A DNA stretch of 64,000 nt from Zoogloeaceae bacterium (GCA_024235675.1 JACKLZ010000002.1:613501-677500); one strand, 5' to 3'; counted from the first letter of the stretch, positions 19,909-29,043 are shown. Notes: generated from the sequence alone by a model not told the origin. Numbers and translations: made by a program.

Positions 19909-20706
19909 ATGTTTAAAGTACGCACTCTGGCACTTGCCGTTGGCTCGGCCCTTGCCCTCGGGGTAGCAACGCAAGCGTCCGCTGCACCGGTTTTCACCAT
20001 TGACCCGACCGCATATTACGGCGCCGGCGCGGTCTTTAACGCTACACAGGCCACGGGATCTTCGAGCGCTCGCATTGTTCAAGCGGGCCTCAACCAAACA
20101 GTCGATGGTTACATCACCTTCCAAGGTTTCACAAATAACGGCGCGCCGGTTGGCGCCGGCACCAGCGGCATCACCGTTGGTTACAACCTGTACGCGACCT
20201 TCACACAAGGCCTCACCTGCACCGGTCCGCTGGCCACGGGCGTCAGCTGCTCAGTAGACTCCCTCAGCCTTAGCCTGTATGTCGATCCGAGTATGGGTAA
20301 CAGCTTCACTGCGGCTAGCGTCGGAGCGAACTATTCCATCACTGACACCGCAAACGACATTCTGCTGGGCACATCCAACCTTGTCTTTACCGGGGTGGCC
20401 GGTCTCGACGCCCTTGGCGGCGCCTTCGAGAACATCACCAGCAATTTCGCTCTCACCAATCCCGACGGCATGAACTACTTCATCGGTCCGGACCCCTTCT
20501 ACGACATCGTCTTCAGCGCGTTCAACAATACGTCGCAGGGTATCACCTGCAACTCGGCAAACTGCGCGAACGGGACAGCCACAATCTTTGCAATCAATCA
20601 GGAAACAGGCACCGTTGATTTTAACCGGGTTCCGGAGCCGGGCACGCTCGCCCTGCTTGGTCTGAGCTTCGCCGGCTTGGGCTTTGCACGTCGCCGCAAG
20701 GTCTAA
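19909..20706 (+). CDS. PEP-CTERM sorting-domain exported protein
   Basis: A 265-residue secreted protein. An N-terminal signal peptide (about 1-26: basic start, hydrophobic core, cleavage after ASA) is followed by a Gly/Ala/Thr/Asn-rich, beta-strand-like region with two Cys pairs. The C-terminus is a complete PEP-CTERM tag: VPEPGTLALLGLSFAGLGF followed by ARRRKV. Exosortase cleaves such proteins near the PEP motif and routes them to the outer surface or floc matrix. ATG 19909 was chosen for its AGGAGA site and the signal peptide. A sigma54-type promoter precedes it and a strong terminator follows. The specific function is unknown. No exosortase gene lies in this window. Confidence 0.93.
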   Translation: MFKVRTLALAVGSALALGVATQASAAPVFTIDPTAYYGAGAVFNATQATGSSSARIVQAGLNQTVDGYITFQGFTNNGAPVGAGTSGITVGYNLYATFTQGLTCTGPLATGVSCSVDSLSLSLYVDPSMGNSFTAASVGANYSITDTANDILLGTSNLVFTGVAGLDALGGAFENITSNFALTNPDGMNYFIGPDPFYDIVFSAFNNTSQGITCNSANCANGTATIFAINQETGTVDFNRVPEPGTLALLGLSFAGLGFARRRKV

Positions 20707-20733
20707 TCGCGACGACGGACATTGATGCGAATA

Positions 20734-20760
20734 GCCCCACGCATTGCGTGGGGCTTTTTT
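20734..20760 (+). terminator. Rho-independent terminator after the PEP-CTERM gene
   Basis: A 9-bp perfect stem GCCCCACGC/GCGTGGGGC with an ATT loop followed by TTTTTT, 27 bases after the stop codon. Confidence 0.93.
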
Positions 20761-20939
20761 CTTCACCATTGAGCGGATTTCGATTCACCTTCTCCCGCCG
20801 ATCACGAAACGACGAGTCCTTGCGTTGCCCACATTGCAGCTGGAAGACGACCATACCGCGCATTGCCTTGCTTAAATAACTGGTTCTGGAAACAACCTCC
20901 TGTAAGAACGCGTTTCGCAAACCCGCCTCCGACCTCGTA

Positions 20940-21730
20940 ATGGAGGACGCGACGCAGGCAGCAACTTTCCACGAGGCTGGCAGAGAAGATGCCGTTATCG
21001 CACCCGTCTATCTATTCCACTCCACTCAGATTGGCACGATCTTCCGACCCGGCTAAAAAGTGCTTGATCTCGGCTGCGGACAGGCCAATCAGCCTGGTCT
21101 CGTTGCCCGCCTTAGCCCGGACATGAACTTCGTGGGGGTCGATCTATCCCCAGAAATATTGGACCGAGGCCGGCACGATCTGAACGCACACGCGACCTAC
21201 AACGTAAGCCTCAATCATGGCAACATCACTGCACTGACCATGCTTGGCGCTGCAGATGTAGACGCGGTCATGTCAACCATGGTCTTGCATCACCTGCCGG
21301 ATGAACAAACGCTGTTCAGATGCTTCTCGGAGGTGCGGCGCGTGCTCAAACCGGGGGCGGACTATACCTCGTGGATTTCGGGCATCTCAAGACCGAGGCC
21401 GCAATCCGCCACTTCGCCTACCAGTACAAGGGTCGCCAGCCCGAATTGTTCACGATTGACCACCTCAATTCCTTACGTGCGGCTTTTGAACTGGACACCT
21501 GGCGCGAGGGCTGGTCCCGATACCTGCACGAGTTCGGCAAGTTGTATTCCACGTTCCTCGTACCCTATATGGTCGCCGCCAAGAGCCCGGTGCGTCGTAA
21601 GCTGACGAATGACGCGCTCGAACGCCTGCGGGCGATCAATCGTGGTATGCGGGCCTATCACCAGACAGATTTCAAAGATCTTGCAACCTTCTTCCGGCTG
21701 GGTGGGCTTCGCTCTCCCAAGCTTCACTGA
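20940..21730 (+). pseudogene. Broken class I SAM-dependent methyltransferase gene
   Basis: A methyltransferase reading frame can be followed from about 20940 (MEDATQAATFHEAG) to 21730, but it is broken twice. An in-frame TAA at 21054-21056 sits directly before motif I (VLDLGCGQ, 21060 on), where CAA would give a continuous frame. A missing G in the run CCGGGGG near 21351 shifts KPGGG-LYLVDFGHLKTE into another frame. After motif I come NFVGVDLS, VDAVMSTMVLHHL and VRRVLKPG. The C-terminal part (DLATFFRLGGLRSP) is still intact. Family and damage are read directly; the original substrate is unknown. A sequencing error could explain the homopolymer indel but not both lesions easily. Confidence 0.8.
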
Positions 21731-21834
21731 CAATACCAAGCAGGCGATTCAGCAATTTTTCCGCGTGCGGACCAAGCACGGTGTCCGCAATTACTGCCGG
21801 GCTTGCCCTGATTCGGGGCACCGCGTCCTCCGTC

Positions 21835-22905
21835 TCATCGCCACAGCTGATCCAACCGCTTCCTCACCGATCGCGCGCCCGGCCGCTGCGACACCCCGAC
21901 CCGGGCAAAGAAACCGAAAGCGTCCTCCGGCAGCGCCCCGACCATTCGCTCGAACATGCCGGTGAGTGCGTCAGCACGATCGTCGATGCCGGCCTGTTTT
22001 GAAATGGGACGCCCGGCCCGCACATACCATCTGAAGATCACTGGCGTCATCTCCGGCTGGAGGTGCAAGCCGACCGAGGTCGCCGTCAGCCAGACGCGCT
22101 GCATCGCCTCCCCCAGCCTGACGTAGTCCTCGACACCCACCAGCGGCGCCTTCGGTCGGAGCAGCAGATGGGCTGCGCACGCCATGGCAGGGATCAGATC
22201 CAGCTGAATGCGTGGCGCCACGGTTCCGAGCAGATAGCGATTGAAGAACTCGATACGCGACCAACTCGCCATCACCCAGCGCATCAGACTCGCGGTCAGC
22301 GGATCAACACCGACTGCAGCCTCCGGAATCCGATCCTCACTGTACCGCGCCCCCCATTCGATGACCTCACGATGTACGGCATACGCTTCCGGGCAGGTCA
22401 GGCGAATGTAAGCGTTGCGCCACAAGAGTTTCGCTACCATCCAACGCTCGGCGGTCGACTCGAAAGTTTGCAGCTGATAGTCCGCCCCCACGGCGGCGGC
22501 GAGCGCTTCGCGCTGCGCGGCGGTGAGCGGCGTCGTGCGCATCGGGCGACGTTGTACCGTGCGGCGCTCGATGTACGGCAGCAAGGGATCAAGGGCAATA
22601 TCGGAGTGCTCCGACAGCGACACGTCGTAGACCGGGGCCGAATCGCGAGAGTCCGTACGCAGCTGCCATCGTGCCTCAAGCCCATGGGCGGTGGCCGCGA
22701 TGCGCAGGGTTTCGAGCAAGGCGCCGTGCGCCATGTGGCTCGCGTGCCCTTCGAAATCATACACGCACCAGTCGCGGGTATCGTGGCCATGGATGGCGAT
22801 ATGCGTGTCCGACACGATCTCGAAGCGCCACGGCTGGGTGTTATCGCCACTGGGCGCCCAGCGGGCGAGATCGAGAATTTTCAATAGCGTGTCGCGATCA
22901 GCCAT
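21835..22905 (-). CDS. Nitroreductase-family flavoprotein paired with ThiF/E1-like protein
   Basis: A 356-residue protein of the large nitroreductase (Acg-like) group. The N-terminal FMN-binding stretch reads ARWAPSGDNTQPWRFEI (about residues 14-30). Later segments include GHASHMAHGALLETLRIAA, and the C-terminal MQRVWLTATSVGLHLQPE (about 288-305) matches the usual cofactor-lining helix. The family reduces or oxidises small molecules and, in SagB/McbC relatives, modifies peptides. Its start overlaps the upstream ThiF gene by 8 bases, so the two are translationally linked. A related ThiF-nitroreductase combination occurs fused in mycobacterial MoeY-type proteins. The substrate is unknown. Confidence 0.82.
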   Translation of the reverse strand: MADRDTLLKILDLARWAPSGDNTQPWRFEIVSDTHIAIHGHDTRDWCVYDFEGHASHMAHGALLETLRIAATAHGLEARWQLRTDSRDSAPVYDVSLSEHSDIALDPLLPYIERRTVQRRPMRTTPLTAAQREALAAAVGADYQLQTFESTAERWMVAKLLWRNAYIRLTCPEAYAVHREVIEWGARYSEDRIPEAAVGVDPLTASLMRWVMASWSRIEFFNRYLLGTVAPRIQLDLIPAMACAAHLLLRPKAPLVGVEDYVRLGEAMQRVWLTATSVGLHLQPEMTPVIFRWYVRAGRPISKQAGIDDRADALTGMFERMVGALPEDAFGFFARVGVSQRPGARSVRKRLDQLWR

Positions 22906-23782
22906 GGTTCGACGCCTTCTTCATGTTTGCCAACTGTCGGCGCGCAATGGCCAGGCCGATTTTCTGGATCGGGTTTCGATTGCCGCCAGGTCGCCAGGTG
23001 CGGGTGAAGCGATTGCGATACGCGTCGAACTGGTAGCCCCGCGGCGCCACGGGCACACCACCTCGGCCGAGCAGCAGCTTGACGCCCTCCGTCGCGATCA
23101 CCCCGGCGCATAGCTGACAGGCTGCAATGGTGGATGGCCCTTTGTGTTCGGCCAGATTGACGCGCGACGCGTCGGCCAGATAGCTGCGCTGGAGCATGGC
23201 GGGTGACAGCCCAAGCAGAAAGCGCAGCGCCATCTCGTTCTCGTCACAGTCTTCGAGGCAGAAATAGTCCTCAAAACTCATGCTCTCTGGCGTAAAGCAC
23301 AGGAACGCGACGCCCATGCCGAGCGGCGCGGCGGTAATCGCCGGAATGCCCCGCCGGCGGCACGCAGCAAAGGTGGCGCGCCGGGCGGCAAAAGCGAAGA
23401 AGTCGAGGCCGTCGACATAGAGATTTGCGCCGTCGAGAAAGCTGTCGAGATTGGCATCCGACACGCCGTCCGGGAACACGTTCACATTCAGCTCGGGATT
23501 GATGTCCTTCGCCATTCGGCACAACACCTCGGCCTTGGGCTGCCCCAGCGTCGACACCACCGCGCCCGCCTGACGATTGAAGTTGACGACATCAAAGGTG
23601 TCGAAGTCGGCAATGGAAAAGGCACCGATACCGAATCGCGCCAACGTCAGCAAATGCACGCCGCCAACACCGCCCATCCCGGCAATGGCAACACGCTTGC
23701 TCTTCAGCGCGGCCTGCTCGCCCTCCGTGACCCAGCCAATGTTTCTTGAGAATGCCGCACCATAATCAAATGCCCCGCTCAT
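22898..23782 (-). CDS. ThiF/MoeB/HesA-type E1-like adenylyltransferase
   Basis: A 294-residue protein with the E1 fold. The nucleotide loop is IAGMGGVGGVHLLTLARFG (about residues 33-51), followed by DFDTFDVVNFNRQAG with the conserved Asp and Arg that position ATP. A CxxC (CQLC, about 223) is near the C-terminus, but the paired second zinc CxxC of MoeB/ThiF is not obvious, only CLEDC at about 172. E1-like enzymes adenylate a C-terminal carboxylate on a protein or peptide. No ubiquitin-like or ThiS/MoaD carrier gene is visible nearby, so the acceptor is open. It is the first gene of a two-gene unit, divergent from the permease operon 67 bases away. Confidence 0.88.
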   Translation of the reverse strand: MSGAFDYGAAFSRNIGWVTEGEQAALKSKRVAIAGMGGVGGVHLLTLARFGIGAFSIADFDTFDVVNFNRQAGAVVSTLGQPKAEVLCRMAKDINPELNVNVFPDGVSDANLDSFLDGANLYVDGLDFFAFAARRATFAACRRRGIPAITAAPLGMGVAFLCFTPESMSFEDYFCLEDCDENEMALRFLLGLSPAMLQRSYLADASRVNLAEHKGPSTIAACQLCAGVIATEGVKLLLGRGGVPVAPRGYQFDAYRNRFTRTWRPGGNRNPIQKIGLAIARRQLANMKKASNHG

Positions 23783-23849
23783 GCGACACCTTCATCTTCC
23801 GCAAATCGAACCGTTATCATAGGCAACTCCTTCTCGACATGAAACTGCC

Positions 23850-25094
23850 ATGTGGCGCAACGCCCTCCAACGCCTGAAGCAAGACATTACGCTGGCCGCA
23901 AGAAATCTCTTGCGTCATCGCCGGCGGTCCTTGTTTGCGCTCGGCACCGTGGGCGGCGGCGTGGTGGCCTTCTTGCTCGCGGGCGGATTCATTCAGTGGA
24001 TCTTCATCGACATGCGCGAATCGACAATCCATTCGCAACTGGGCCACATCCAGCTGGTCCGGCCGGGCTTTCTGTCCGGCGGGCAATCCGATCCGTACCG
24101 CTATCTCATCGACGAAGCACCGATTGACAGCACCCAGGCCACCGAAACACCTGCCATCAAGACCCTCGCGCCGCGACTGACCTTTGGCGGCCTGCTCAGC
24201 AAGGGCGACGCGACGGTATCGTTCATTGGTGAAGGCATTGCCCCCGACCTCGAGGCGCCGATCAGCCGCGCCATCACAGTGCTGCGCGGCAAGGATCTCA
24301 CCGAGAGCCCCGAGAACTCCGTCCTGCTCGGCGAGGGGCTGGCCGCCAGCATTGGCGCCGAGCCCGGCGACACGGTCGTTCTGCTTGGCACAACCGCCGG
24401 CGGCGGTGTCAATGCGGTCGAGTGCCAGGTGGCCGGCATCTTCGCCACCATCACAAAAGCCTACGACGACGTCGTCCTGCGCGCCCCCATCGGCATCGCG
24501 CGAAGTCTGATGCGAGTCAGCGGATCGACCTCGTGGGTAGTGCTGCTTGATGACACCGCACACACCGACGCCACAGTTCAGCAACTGCGCGCCTCGCTCG
24601 ACCAGAAAGCCTTCGACGTGGTGCCGTGGAGCGATCTGGCTGACTTCTATAACAAGACCGTCGAACTATTCACCCGCCAGGTAGGCGTCGTGCGCCTGCT
24701 GATCGCACTGATTGTGGTGTTGAGCATTTCAAACACCTTGACCATGTCCGTGCTCGAGCGCACCAGCGAAATCGGCACCGCCATGGCCATCGGCGTAAAG
24801 CGCCAGGGCATCCTGCAACAGTTCATTTCCGAAGGGCTTCTGATTGGCGTGGTGGGTGGCGTGGGCGGTATTGCCGTCGGATTGCTGCTGGGGCAGATCA
24901 TTTCAAGCATCGGCATCCCCATGCCGCCCCCGCCGGGCATGGCGCATGGGTTCACCGGGCAAATCGCCATCACCCCGGCCCTGGCCTTTGATGCGCTGGT
25001 GCTTGCAATCACCACCACCCTTCTGGCCAGTGTCTTCCCGGCCTGGAAGGCGTCCCGAATGATCATTGTTGACGCCCTGCGTCACCAGCGCTGA
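23850..25094 (+). CDS. FtsX/MacB-family ABC transporter permease
   Basis: A 414-residue membrane protein of the MacB/LolC type. One membrane helix near the N-terminus (about 25-50, VGGGVVAFLLAGGFIQWIF) is followed by a large periplasmic MacB-like domain (about 50-275). Three helices form the C-terminal FtsX domain, with EIGTAMAIGVKRQGILQQF in the coupling region. Such permeases work with a separate ATPase to move lipids, lipoproteins or amphiphiles out of the inner membrane. No ATPase gene is in this operon. It lies 5 bases before a second permease and shares with it the phrase IGIPMPPPP, so the two arose by duplication. Confidence 0.88.
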   Translation: MWRNALQRLKQDITLAARNLLRHRRRSLFALGTVGGGVVAFLLAGGFIQWIFIDMRESTIHSQLGHIQLVRPGFLSGGQSDPYRYLIDEAPIDSTQATETPAIKTLAPRLTFGGLLSKGDATVSFIGEGIAPDLEAPISRAITVLRGKDLTESPENSVLLGEGLAASIGAEPGDTVVLLGTTAGGGVNAVECQVAGIFATITKAYDDVVLRAPIGIARSLMRVSGSTSWVVLLDDTAHTDATVQQLRASLDQKAFDVVPWSDLADFYNKTVELFTRQVGVVRLLIALIVVLSISNTLTMSVLERTSEIGTAMAIGVKRQGILQQFISEGLLIGVVGGVGGIAVGLLLGQIISSIGIPMPPPPGMAHGFTGQIAITPALAFDALVLAITTTLLASVFPAWKASRMIIVDALRHQR

Positions 25095-25099
25095 CCGCC

Positions 25100-26311
25100 A
25101 TGCTGATCAAACTCGCCCTTCGCAATGTGCTTCGCCAGAAAGTGCGCACCGGCATGACGCTGATGGCCATCGTCTTTGGTGTCGCCGGCCTGATCGTCTC
25201 CGGCGGCTTCGTGGCGGATATCTTTGTCCAGCTCGGCGAGGCCATCATTCACTCGCAGACCGGGCATTTTCAGGTCTTCAAGCGCGGCTATCTCGAGCAA
25301 GGCACCCGGCACCCCGAGCGCTTCCTGATTGCCGATCCTGCCCGCGTCGCACAGCAACTGGAACAGGCCCCCGAAGTCAGCGGTGTCACCGCCCGACTGA
25401 GCTTTTCCGGCCTGCTCAACAACGGGAAACGGGATTTGGCCATCGTCGGCGAGGGCATCGAGCCGCGCAAGGAAGCACAACTTGGCAGCTACCTGTCGAT
25501 CACCGCGGGCCGCCAGCTTGAAGACGAGGACACCTTTGGGATGACCATTGGTCAAGGTGTTGCACAAGCGCTCGGCATCGCCCCTGGCGACCATGTCACC
25601 CTGGTGATGAACACCTCGGGCGGTGCGCTGAATACGATCGACATGAGCGTGATCGGCGTCTTCCAGAGTTTCTCCAAAGACTTTGATGCCCGTACGGTGC
25701 GCATCCCCCTGCAGGCCGCGCAACAACTCATGCTGACCGAGGGCGCCAACCTGCTGGTGGTGTCCCTCCACCGCACCGACGACACCTCATCCGCACACGA
25801 ACGCCTGCAGGCGACGCTCCCCGAGGCGCTCGACATTCGCAACTGGCGACAGCTGTCCGATTTTTACGACAAGACCGTTCAGCTCTACGACCGACAGTTC
25901 GGCATCTTGCAGCTCATCATCCTGGCCATGGTGCTGCTGTCGGTGGTCAATAGCGTCAACATGAGCGTTTTCGAACGCCAGAGCGAATTCGGCACCATGC
26001 TTGCCCTCGGGAGCCGGCCGCCCGCCATCTTCCGCTTGCTGCTGGTTGAAAGCACAATTCTCGGGCTGATCGGTGCCGGGCTCGGCGTTCTTGTCGGCAT
26101 TGGCGTGGCACTGGGCGTCTCCGCCATCGGCATCCCGATGCCGCCGCCACCCAACGCAAATCTGGGCTATGTCGCATTCATCCGTATCGTACCGACGACC
26201 ATCGCCGTCGCGTTTGTGATCGGACTTGTTGCCACCGTGCTCGCCGCGGTTTTCCCCGCCCGCCGAGTCGCATCGACCCAGATTGTCGATGCACTCCGCC
26301 AGGGCGTCTGA
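25100..26311 (+). CDS. Second FtsX/MacB-family ABC transporter permease
   Basis: A 403-residue paralogue of the preceding permease with the same layout: N-terminal helix (VFGVAGLIVSGGFVADIF), periplasmic domain with two phrases echoed in the first copy (GEGIEPR, GDHVTLVMNTSGGALN) and three C-terminal helices with SEFGTMLALGSRPPAIFRLL. The pair probably forms a heterodimeric permease. The downstream N-acyltransferase gene is 27 bases away, so export of an acylated amphiphile made by that enzyme is a reasonable inference. The ATPase would have to be encoded elsewhere. Confidence 0.88.
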   Translation: MLIKLALRNVLRQKVRTGMTLMAIVFGVAGLIVSGGFVADIFVQLGEAIIHSQTGHFQVFKRGYLEQGTRHPERFLIADPARVAQQLEQAPEVSGVTARLSFSGLLNNGKRDLAIVGEGIEPRKEAQLGSYLSITAGRQLEDEDTFGMTIGQGVAQALGIAPGDHVTLVMNTSGGALNTIDMSVIGVFQSFSKDFDARTVRIPLQAAQQLMLTEGANLLVVSLHRTDDTSSAHERLQATLPEALDIRNWRQLSDFYDKTVQLYDRQFGILQLIILAMVLLSVVNSVNMSVFERQSEFGTMLALGSRPPAIFRLLLVESTILGLIGAGLGVLVGIGVALGVSAIGIPMPPPPNANLGYVAFIRIVPTTIAVAFVIGLVATVLAAVFPARRVASTQIVDALRQGV

Positions 26312-26338
26312 GCGCGAACGGCTTATCAAGGAGTCACC

Positions 26339-27088
26339 ATGTCACTGTTCGATCGCTTCAATCTCGGTGTCGGCTTCAGCAAATATTTCAAGATCGAAGC
26401 CGCAGCCACCGACGCCGTGCGCGACGAGGTCTTTCGTGTCCGCCACGAGGTCTATTGCGAAGAGCTCAAGTTCGAGCCCGAACGCCCGGATCGCCGCGAA
26501 ACCGACGCCTACGATGCCAACAGCCTGCATTGCCTGCTGCGTGGCTCACAGCCGCCTCACCCATCAGTCGGTTGCATTCGTCTGGTGCTGCCACCGCCCA
26601 ACGCGCTGGACGATCTGCTCCCATTCGAAAACACCTGTGCGCACACCATCGACCGCAAGCTCATCGATCCGAGGAAGCTCGACCGCAGCCGGATTGCCGA
26701 AGTCTCACGGCTGGCCGTGCGTTCAACCTACCGGCGACGTAAAGGTGAGCAGGATGTGGCGGTTGCGTTGAACGACGACGACTATGAACTCGCGGGTCGC
26801 CAGCCTCGCTTCCCCTACATTCCCATCGGGCTGTACCTGGGCTCTGTCGCCCTTGCCGCTCGCAACGATATCGATACGCTCTTCGTCCTCACCGAACCCC
26901 GCCTGGCCTCCCATTTTTCCAAGCTTGGGGTCGAGATCAAGCAGATCGGCGGTCCCGTCGAGCATCGCGGCACGCGCGTGCCCTCAATGATGGACGTGCA
27001 AGGGATCATCAAGGGGCTACGCTTCATGGTCAAACCGATCTGGCGGGTCATTCAGTCGCAGATCGACGCCAGCGCACCGCCGCGCTGA
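26339..27088 (+). CDS. PEP-CTERM/exosortase-associated N-acyltransferase (N-acyl amino acid synthase type)
   Basis: A 249-residue protein of the GNAT/autoinducer-synthase fold. Its N-terminal signature VFRVRHEVYCEELKFEP (about residues 31-47) and SRLAVRSTYRRRKG (about 122) match the acyltransferases linked to PEP-CTERM/exosortase systems. Characterised members make long-chain N-acyl amino acids from acyl-ACP and an amino acid; I recall this from published work on PEP-CTERM-linked synthases. A clear AAGGAG site precedes the ATG. It is the last gene of the permease operon and is followed by a terminator. The product here is unproven. Confidence 0.87.
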   Translation: MSLFDRFNLGVGFSKYFKIEAAATDAVRDEVFRVRHEVYCEELKFEPERPDRRETDAYDANSLHCLLRGSQPPHPSVGCIRLVLPPPNALDDLLPFENTCAHTIDRKLIDPRKLDRSRIAEVSRLAVRSTYRRRKGEQDVAVALNDDDYELAGRQPRFPYIPIGLYLGSVALAARNDIDTLFVLTEPRLASHFSKLGVEIKQIGGPVEHRGTRVPSMMDVQGIIKGLRFMVKPIWRVIQSQIDASAPPR

Positions 27089-27106
27089 ACTCCGAGCCCG
27101 AAAAAG

Positions 27107-27132
27107 AAAAAGCCCGCGTAAGCGGGCTTTTT
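27107..27132. terminator. Bidirectional terminator between the N-acyltransferase gene and prpE
   Basis: The stem GCCCGC/GCGGGC with a GTAA loop is flanked by AAAAA on the left and TTTTT on the right, so it can stop transcription from both converging genes. Confidence 0.9.
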
Positions 27133-27150
27133 CAATACTACGTCGAACAA

Positions 27151-29043
27151 TTACGCCTTCAGTGCGGCCTGGATCTGCTCCAGAGAAGTCGGATCTTCCA
27201 TGGTGGTCAGATCGCCCGGATCGCGACCTTCGGCCAGCGCCTGGATCGAACGACGCAGCAGCTTGCCCGAACGCGTCTTGGGCAGACCGCTAATGAAGAG
27301 CACCCGACCCGGACGCGCGATGGCGCCCAGCGAGGCATCAACCCGCTTCATCACTTCTTTCTCGAGCGCAGCACGCTTCTCTGCGGTGTCGACCGACGAG
27401 GCGTCCTTCACCACGGCAAACGCCATCGGCATCTGCCCCTTGAGCTGATCGGCCACACCCACCACCGCCACTTCGGCGATCGCCGGGTGCGTCTGAACCG
27501 CTTCTTCGATCTCGCGGGTGCCCAGACGGTGACCGGCCACGTTGATCACATCGTCCATGCGGCCGAGGATCGTGTAGTAGCCCTTGTCGTCACGGATACC
27601 CCAGTCGGACGAGGAGTAGATGACCGGGTCACTGAAAGTGGTGAAATAGGTCGAGACAAAGCGATCGTCCTGCCCCCAGACGGTGGACAGGCAGCCCGGC
27701 GGCAGCGGCGGAACGATACCGACGATACCTTTTTCGTTGGCGTCGCACTCGCTACCGTCCTCACGGAACAGACGCAGGTCATAGCCATACACGGGGAAGG
27801 CCGGCGAACCGAGCTTGATGGGGCTGTCTTCAACGCCACGGCACACGGCAAGCATCGGCCAGCCGGTTTCGGTCTGCCAGTAGTTGTCGATGACCGGAAT
27901 GCCCAGCTCGCTCATGATCCACTCGTGCGAGGTTTCGTCGAGCGGCTCACCCGCCAGGAACAGCGCCTTGAGCGTGGACAGGTCGTGCTTCTTGAGGAAG
28001 GCCGGGTCCTGCTTCTTGAGCACGCGAACCGCGGTCGGCGCCGAGAACATGACACTGACCTTGTACTTCTCGACGATCTGCCACCAGATGCCGGCATCCG
28101 GACGCAGCGGCGTGCCTTCGTACATGATCGTGGCCATGCCAGCGAGCAGCGGGCCGTAGATGATGTAGGAGTGACCGACCACCCAGCCGATGTCCGAAGT
28201 GGCAAACATGCTTTCGCCGGCTTCGCCGGTGAAGATGTGCTTCATCGACGCGGTCAATGCGACGGCATAGCCACCGGTGTCGCGCTGCACGCCCTTCGGC
28301 TTGCCCGTGGTGCCCGAGGTATACAGGATGTAGCTGGGGTCGGACGATTCGACCCACACTACCGGCACTTGCGCATCCATATGCTTGGCGCGCAACGCCG
28401 CGTAGTCTTCGTCGCGGCCGGCAACCTTGGGGAAGCCCTTGTCCAGACCGCGATCGACGATCAGCACTTTGGCTGGCGGGAATTCCGCCAGCTTGCAGGC
28501 CTCATCCACCAGATGCTTGTAAGGCACGGCCTTGCCGTTGCGCATGCCGGCGTCGGAGCTGACCATCAGCACCGGCTTGGCATCATCAATACGTGTCGCG
28601 AGCGAGCCGGCGGCAAAACCACCGAACACCACCGAGTGGATCGCACCAATACGAGCACAGGCCAGCATGGCGAAAGCCGCTTCGGCAATCATCGGCATGT
28701 AGATCAGGACGCGCTCGCCTTTCTTGACGCCCAGTTCCTGATAGATCGCGGCCATGCGTTCGACTTCGCGCTGCAGCTCGGCGAAGCTGTAGACCACTTC
28801 TTCGTTAGTCTCGGTCGAGATGTAGACCAGTGCATTGTCGTTGGGCCGCTTGGCCGCGTGACGGTCGACCGCGTTGTAGCACAGGTTGGTCTCGCCTCCC
28901 TTGAACCACTTAACGAAAGGCGGACGCGAAAAATCGCAGATCTGCTCGGGCGCCTTGTGCCAGTCAATCAGTTGCGCCTGCTCACGCCAGAAACCATCCC
29001 GGTCTTCAATGGAACGGCGGTGAAACTCTTTAAATGTCGTCAT
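27151..29043 (-). CDS. prpE: Propionyl-CoA synthetase
   Basis: A 630-residue AMP-forming acyl-CoA synthetase, the same length as PrpE of enteric bacteria and collinear with it from the N-terminus (FKEFHRRSIEDRDGFW) through NLCYNAVDRH, YMPMIAEAAFAMLACARIGAIHSVVFGG, YILYTSGTTGKPKGVQRDTGG (ATP loop), IDNYWQTETGWP and GHRLGTREIEEAV (quoted in part). The C-terminal KTRSGKLLRR contains the lysine that is usually regulated by acylation. It activates propionate (and related short acids). acuI, two genes upstream on the same strand, also handles C3 acyl-CoA, suggesting a propionate/acrylate role. Confidence 0.93.
   Translation of the reverse strand: MTTFKEFHRRSIEDRDGFWREQAQLIDWHKAPEQICDFSRPPFVKWFKGGETNLCYNAVDRHAAKRPNDNALVYISTETNEEVVYSFAELQREVERMAAIYQELGVKKGERVLIYMPMIAEAAFAMLACARIGAIHSVVFGGFAAGSLATRIDDAKPVLMVSSDAGMRNGKAVPYKHLVDEACKLAEFPPAKVLIVDRGLDKGFPKVAGRDEDYAALRAKHMDAQVPVVWVESSDPSYILYTSGTTGKPKGVQRDTGGYAVALTASMKHIFTGEAGESMFATSDIGWVVGHSYIIYGPLLAGMATIMYEGTPLRPDAGIWWQIVEKYKVSVMFSAPTAVRVLKKQDPAFLKKHDLSTLKALFLAGEPLDETSHEWIMSELGIPVIDNYWQTETGWPMLAVCRGVEDSPIKLGSPAFPVYGYDLRLFREDGSECDANEKGIVGIVPPLPPGCLSTVWGQDDRFVSTYFTTFSDPVIYSSSDWGIRDDKGYYTILGRMDDVINVAGHRLGTREIEEAVQTHPAIAEVAVVGVADQLKGQMPMAFAVVKDASSVDTAEKRAALEKEVMKRVDASLGAIARPGRVLFISGLPKTRSGKLLRRSIQALAEGRDPGDLTTMEDPTSLEQIQAALKA

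Noticed and set aside
19909..27088. Complete exosortase system in this region
   Set aside because: A PEP-CTERM substrate and the associated acyltransferase are present, but no exosortase (EpsH/XrtA-type multi-pass protein) or Prs/Eps biosynthesis gene was found in the window.
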